Source: Bradyrhizobium sp. CCGUVB4N (GTDB lineage Bacteria > Pseudomonadota > Alphaproteobacteria > Rhizobiales > Xanthobacteraceae). From it: a stretch of 64,000 nt of DNA. The translations under genes were made by a program, and so were the position numbers. The notes below the pieces were generated by a model. It was not told where the DNA came from and did no database searches. It saw nothing but the letters and a program-made list of their open reading frames with translations. Where the stretch lies: contig NZ_JANADP010000001.1 of NCBI RefSeq assembly GCF_024199945.1, forward strand, positions 7,750,001-7,814,000, written 5' to 3'. Shown here one piece after another: positions 60,549 to 64,000 of this stretch. Position 1 is the first letter of the stretch. Each line of letters starts with the position of its first letter.

Positions 60549-62012
60549 GTGTTCGGTAAGCGTAGCGGAACAGACACCGACCTTCGGGCACCCAAGCCCG
60601 GCGCCGTGTCGCCAGAGCCTGCCCCGGCTCCGGCGCCGACGGTGTCACGCGCGCCGCCCCCGCCGGCCGTCGCCTCGCCGCCGCTCGCCCCCTCCCGGCC
60701 GGCGCCGGTCATGGAGACCCGCCGCTCGGACAATTATTACGAGGTCAAGGCGACCATCTTCGGCGCGCTGATCGAGGCCATCGACCTCGCCCAGCTCGCC
60801 AAGCTCGATTCCGAGTCGGCGCGCGAGGAAATCCGCGACATCGTCAACGAGATCATCGCGATCAAGAACATCGTGATGTCGATCGCCGAGCAGGAAGAGC
60901 TGCTCGACGATATCTGCAACGACGTGCTCGGCTATGGTCCGCTCGAGCCGCTCTTGGCGCGCGACGACATCGCCGACATCATGGTGAACGGCGCCGGCAC
61001 GGTCTTCATCGAAGTCAGCGGCAAGATCCAGAAAACCGGCATCCGCTTCCGCGACAATCAGCAGCTCCTCAACATCTGCCAACGCATCGTCAGCCAGGTC
61101 GGCCGGCGCGTCGACGAATCCTCGCCGATCTGCGACGCGCGCCTCGCCGACGGCTCCCGCGTCAACGCCATCGTGCCACCGCTCGCCATCGACGGCCCCG
61201 CGCTCACCATTCGTAAGTTCAAGAAAGACAAGCTGACGCTGGATCAGCTGGTCAAGTTCGGCGCGATCTCGCCGGAAGGCGCGGAAATCCTCCAGATCAT
61301 CGGACGTGTCCGCTGCAACGTGCTGATCTCCGGCGGTACCGGCTCGGGCAAGACCACGCTGCTCAACTGCCTGACCAACTATATCGAGCACGACGAGCGC
61401 GTCATCACCTGCGAAGACGCCGCCGAACTCCAGCTGCAGCAGCCCCACGTGGTGCGGCTCGAAACCCGGCCGCCCAACATCGAGGGCGAAGGCCAGGTCA
61501 CCATGCGCGAGCTGGTGCGCAACTGTCTGCGTATGCGTCCTGAACGCATCATCGTCGGCGAAGTCCGCGGCCCGGAGGCCTTCGACCTCCTCCAGGCCAT
61601 GAACACCGGCCACGACGGCTCGATGGGTACGCTGCACGCCAACAATCCCCGCGAAGCACTGTCACGCTGCGAATCCATGATCACGATGGGCGGCTTCTCG
61701 CTGCCCTCGCGCACCATTCGCGAAATGATCTGCGCCTCGATCGACGTCATCGTCCAGGCCGCGCGCCTGCGCGACGGTTCGCGCCGCATCACCCACATCA
61801 CCGAGGTGATGGGCATGGAAGGCGATACCATCATCACCCAGGACATCTTCCTCTACGACCTGGTCGGCGAGGACGCCAACGGCAAGATCATCGGCAAGCA
61901 CCGCTCGACCGGCATCGGCCGCCCGAAATTCTGGGAGCGCGCCCGCTACTACGGCGAAGAGAAACGCCTCGGCGCTGCGCTCGACGCCGCGGAAGTGGCA
62001 CCGAACACGTGA
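60549..62012 (+). CDS. cpaF: Tad secretion ATPase CpaF
   Basis: This 487-residue hexameric motor powers Flp pilus extension and, in some systems, retraction. A Pro/Ala-rich N-terminal part of about 55 residues precedes the conserved domain. Walker A is GGTGSGKTT (about 262-270), followed by ITCEDAAELQLQQPHVVRLE and the Asp/His boxes, MRPERIIVGEVRGPEAFDLL and TGHDGSMGTLHANNP. GTG 60549 is chosen with GGAG six bases upstream. Confidence 0.94.
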   Translation: MFGKRSGTDTDLRAPKPGAVSPEPAPAPAPTVSRAPPPPAVASPPLAPSRPAPVMETRRSDNYYEVKATIFGALIEAIDLAQLAKLDSESAREEIRDIVNEIIAIKNIVMSIAEQEELLDDICNDVLGYGPLEPLLARDDIADIMVNGAGTVFIEVSGKIQKTGIRFRDNQQLLNICQRIVSQVGRRVDESSPICDARLADGSRVNAIVPPLAIDGPALTIRKFKKDKLTLDQLVKFGAISPEGAEILQIIGRVRCNVLISGGTGSGKTTLLNCLTNYIEHDERVITCEDAAELQLQQPHVVRLETRPPNIEGEGQVTMRELVRNCLRMRPERIIVGEVRGPEAFDLLQAMNTGHDGSMGTLHANNPREALSRCESMITMGGFSLPSRTIREMICASIDVIVQAARLRDGSRRITHITEVMGMEGDTIITQDIFLYDLVGEDANGKIIGKHRSTGIGRPKFWERARYYGEEKRLGAALDAAEVAPNT

Positions 62013-62028
62013 GCAGGTCGCTACAGCC

Positions 62029-63006
62029 ATGAACATGCAGGTCCTCGCCCTCGCCTTCCTCGCCACCGCCGCCGTCGGCGGCATCGCCTGGGTCTTTCTC
62101 TATCCGCTGCTGTCGGGCGAACGGAAGGCCGAGAGCCGCCGGGCCTCGATCGGGCGCGCCGACGCGCCCGCGGCCAAGCAGGCTGAAAAGAGCCAGCGCT
62201 CGCGCCGCGAGCAGGTCGAGACCTCGCTCAAGGACCTCGAGGCGAGGCGGGCGCAGGAAAAGAGCGTTCCGCTCCACGTCCGCATTTCACAGGCGGGGCT
62301 CGACTGGACGCCGCAGAAATTCTGGATCGCATCCGCCGTCGTGGCAGGCGTGTTTTTCTTCGGCGCGCTATTCGGTGGCGGCGGCCTGATCGGCGCGGCC
62401 GGTCTTGCCTTTGCCGGCGGCCTCGGCCTGCCGCGCTGGACGCTGGGCTTCCTGAAGAAGCGCCGCGAAAACAAGTTCCTGGCCGCGCTGCCCGACGCCG
62501 TCGACGTCATCGTCCGCGGCATCAAGGCCGGCCTGCCGCTGTTCGAATCCATCAAGGTCGTTGCGGCCGACGCACCGGAGCCGCTGCGCAGCGAATTCCT
62601 CGCCATCATCGAGACGCAGGCCATCGGCATGCCGCTCGGCGAGGCCTGCTCGCGCCTCTATGAGCGCATGCCGCTGCCGGAGGCCAATTTCTTCGGCATC
62701 GTGGTGTCGATCCAGCAGAAGTCGGGCGGCAATCTCTCCGAAGCGCTGGGCAACCTCTCCAAGGTGCTGCGCGACCGCAAGAAGATGAAGGAAAAGATCC
62801 AGGCGATGTCGATGGAAGCCAAGGCTTCGGCCGGCATCATCGGCTCGTTGCCGCCGATCGTGATGTTCCTCGTCTATCTCACGACGCCCGGCTACATCTC
62901 CCTGCTGTGGACCCATCCCACCGGCCAGCTCATGCTGGTCGGCTGCGTTGCCTGGATGTCGGTCGGCATCATGGTGATGAAGAAGATGATCAACTTCGAT
63001 TTCTGA
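62029..63006 (+). CDS. tadB: Tad inner-membrane platform protein TadB (type II secretion F family)
   Basis: This 325-residue platform protein has an N-terminal helix, a basic linker, a helix pair (FWIASAVVAGVFFFGALFGG), the T2SSF domain (LPDAVDVIVRGIKAGLPLFE; SGGNLSEALGNLSKVLRDRK) and two C-terminal helices. It pairs with TadC to couple CpaF to pilin insertion. It follows cpaF by 16 bases. Caulobacter nomenclature calls it CpaG. Confidence 0.92.
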   Translation: MNMQVLALAFLATAAVGGIAWVFLYPLLSGERKAESRRASIGRADAPAAKQAEKSQRSRREQVETSLKDLEARRAQEKSVPLHVRISQAGLDWTPQKFWIASAVVAGVFFFGALFGGGGLIGAAGLAFAGGLGLPRWTLGFLKKRRENKFLAALPDAVDVIVRGIKAGLPLFESIKVVAADAPEPLRSEFLAIIETQAIGMPLGEACSRLYERMPLPEANFFGIVVSIQQKSGGNLSEALGNLSKVLRDRKKMKEKIQAMSMEAKASAGIIGSLPPIVMFLVYLTTPGYISLLWTHPTGQLMLVGCVAWMSVGIMVMKKMINFDF

Positions 63007-63015
63007 CGGTGCCGT

Positions 63016-63990
63016 ATGGTCGACTTCCTCGTTACGAAACTGCATGACCCGCACTTCATGACCATGCTGCTGGCGGCCATCGCCGCCAGTGCCACGGTGT
63101 ATACGCTGGTGATGCCGCTGTTCGCCGGCGAGGGTCTCGCCAAGCGCATGAAGGCGGTGGCGAGCGAGCGCGAGCGGATCCGGCAGCGCGAGCGCGAACG
63201 CCTCAACAAGAGCGAGAAGGTCTCGCTGCGCCAGACCCCCAAGCAGCTCGTCTCCAAGGTGGTCGACGACTTCAACCTCACCAAATGGCTGGCGCAGGAA
63301 GCTGCGCGCGACAAGCTGATCATGGCGGGCTATCGCGGCCAGGCGCCTTACGTCACCTTCCTGTTCGCCCGCATGGTCGCGCCGCTCGTGCTGTTCGTCG
63401 GCTCGGTCGTCTACGTGTTCCTGATCGCCCATATGGATCGCCCGATGCCGATCAAGATCGGCATCTGCGTCGGTGCGGCCTATCTCGGCCTGCAGGCCCC
63501 GATGCTGTTCCTGAAGAACGCGATCTCCAAGCGCCAGCTCTCGATCAAGCGCGCCTTCCCCGATGCGCTCGACCTGCTGCTGATCTGCATCGAATCCGGC
63601 ATGTCGGTGGAAATGGCGTTCCGCAAGGTCGCGACCGAAATCGTCGGCCAGTCGATCGCGCTGTCGGAGGAGTTCACGCTGACCACCGCCGAGCTGTCCT
63701 ATTTGCAGGACCGCAAGGTGGCGTATGAAAACCTGGCGAAACGCACCGGGCTCGAAGGCGTCAAATCGGTGTGTCTGGCGCTTCAGCAGGCGGAACGCTA
63801 CGGCACCCCGCTCGGCCAATCCCTGCGCGTCATGGCGCAGGAGAACCGCGACATGCGCATGAACGAAGCCGAGAAGAAGGCCGCCGCGCTGCCGCCGAAG
63901 CTGACGGTGCCGATGATCCTGTTCTTCCTGCCGGTGCTGTTCGTCGTCATTCTCGGACCGACCGGCATCAAGATCTCCGAGCTGCACTGA
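63016..63990 (+). CDS. tadC: Tad inner-membrane platform protein TadC (type II secretion F family)
   Basis: This 324-residue second platform protein has an N-terminal helix (MLLAAIAASATVYTLVMPLF), a long basic helix rich in Arg-Glu, central helices, and a T2SSF domain (FPDALDLLLICIESGMSVEM; RYGTPLGQSLRVMAQENRDM). It ends with a helix LTVPMILFFLPVLFVVILGP. It is complete, ending 10 bases before the window end, and further Tad genes such as tadD probably follow. Confidence 0.92.
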   Translation: MVDFLVTKLHDPHFMTMLLAAIAASATVYTLVMPLFAGEGLAKRMKAVASERERIRQRERERLNKSEKVSLRQTPKQLVSKVVDDFNLTKWLAQEAARDKLIMAGYRGQAPYVTFLFARMVAPLVLFVGSVVYVFLIAHMDRPMPIKIGICVGAAYLGLQAPMLFLKNAISKRQLSIKRAFPDALDLLLICIESGMSVEMAFRKVATEIVGQSIALSEEFTLTTAELSYLQDRKVAYENLAKRTGLEGVKSVCLALQQAERYGTPLGQSLRVMAQENRDMRMNEAEKKAAALPPKLTVPMILFFLPVLFVVILGPTGIKISELH

Positions 63991-64000
63991 CGCAGCGGGA

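Overview
The window is a GC-rich chromosomal stretch from an alphaproteobacterium of the order Hyphomicrobiales (Rhizobiales), most likely Bradyrhizobium or a close relative. The assignment rests on gene content and order: a urt-ure urea cluster, a cysG-DUF2849-cysI-DUF934-cysH sulfur cluster facing cysD-cysNC, a FegAB-like siderophore locus, a cpa/tad pilus locus, DUF2865, HWE-type kinase and OpgC proteins, and intergenic palindromes of the kind common in that genus. It was inferred by reading, not by database search. I see no rRNA, tRNA, CRISPR array, prophage or intact insertion sequence.

Layout. 1-5.6 kb: the end of a DsbD-like protein, a polysaccharide flippase, a TauE/SafE exporter, 3-hydroxybutyrate dehydrogenase coupled to a patatin-like hydrolase, and a CAP lipoprotein. 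5.6-17.2 kb: a complete assimilatory sulfate module. Its parts are uptake (sbp-cysTWA), activation (cysD, cysNC), APS reduction (cysH), sulfite reduction (cysI) and siroheme synthesis (cysG), with DUF934 and DUF2849 embedded. 17.2-24.7 kb: malate synthase G and two tandem chemoreceptors of identical length. 24.7-36 kb: envelope and stress genes (DUF2865, L,D-transpeptidase, AI-2E-type permease, YqjD/YqjE-like pair), a TonB-dependent siderophore receptor with a PepSY protein, OpgC, a TetR regulator and a CHASE/HWE-type sensor kinase.

36.3-49 kb: a single-direction urea module of about 12.6 kb. It runs urtABCDE - ureDAB - DUF559 cassette - HD hydrolase - ureC - monooxygenase - ureEFG, behind a candidate sigma-54 promoter. 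It couples high-affinity urea import to urease and nickel loading. 49.4-51.9 kb: a cold-shock-type set of DEAD-box helicase, extended IF-1 and CspA. 51.9-64 kb: a Tad/Flp pilus locus, with two TadE/TadG-like minor pilins and a CpaC-N-like protein on the minus strand, then flp and cpaA-F-tadB-tadC on the plus strand, interrupted by a sterol-desaturase-family gene.

The most unusual structure is at 41260-41695. A DUF559 (Vsr-like) nuclease gene is bounded by 36/37-identical inverted repeats, and one repeat abuts its start codon and seems to supply its ribosome-binding site. A related inverted pair with no gene inside sits at 17224-17401. Together they suggest a small nuclease-associated mobile cassette and a gene-less derivative. 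Other points of interest are a MESH1-like alarmone-hydrolase candidate inside the urease operon, paired hairpins in a chemoreceptor leader, a kinase with a degraded ATP-binding box, and an exact inverted repeat in the divergent cysG/cysD promoter region.
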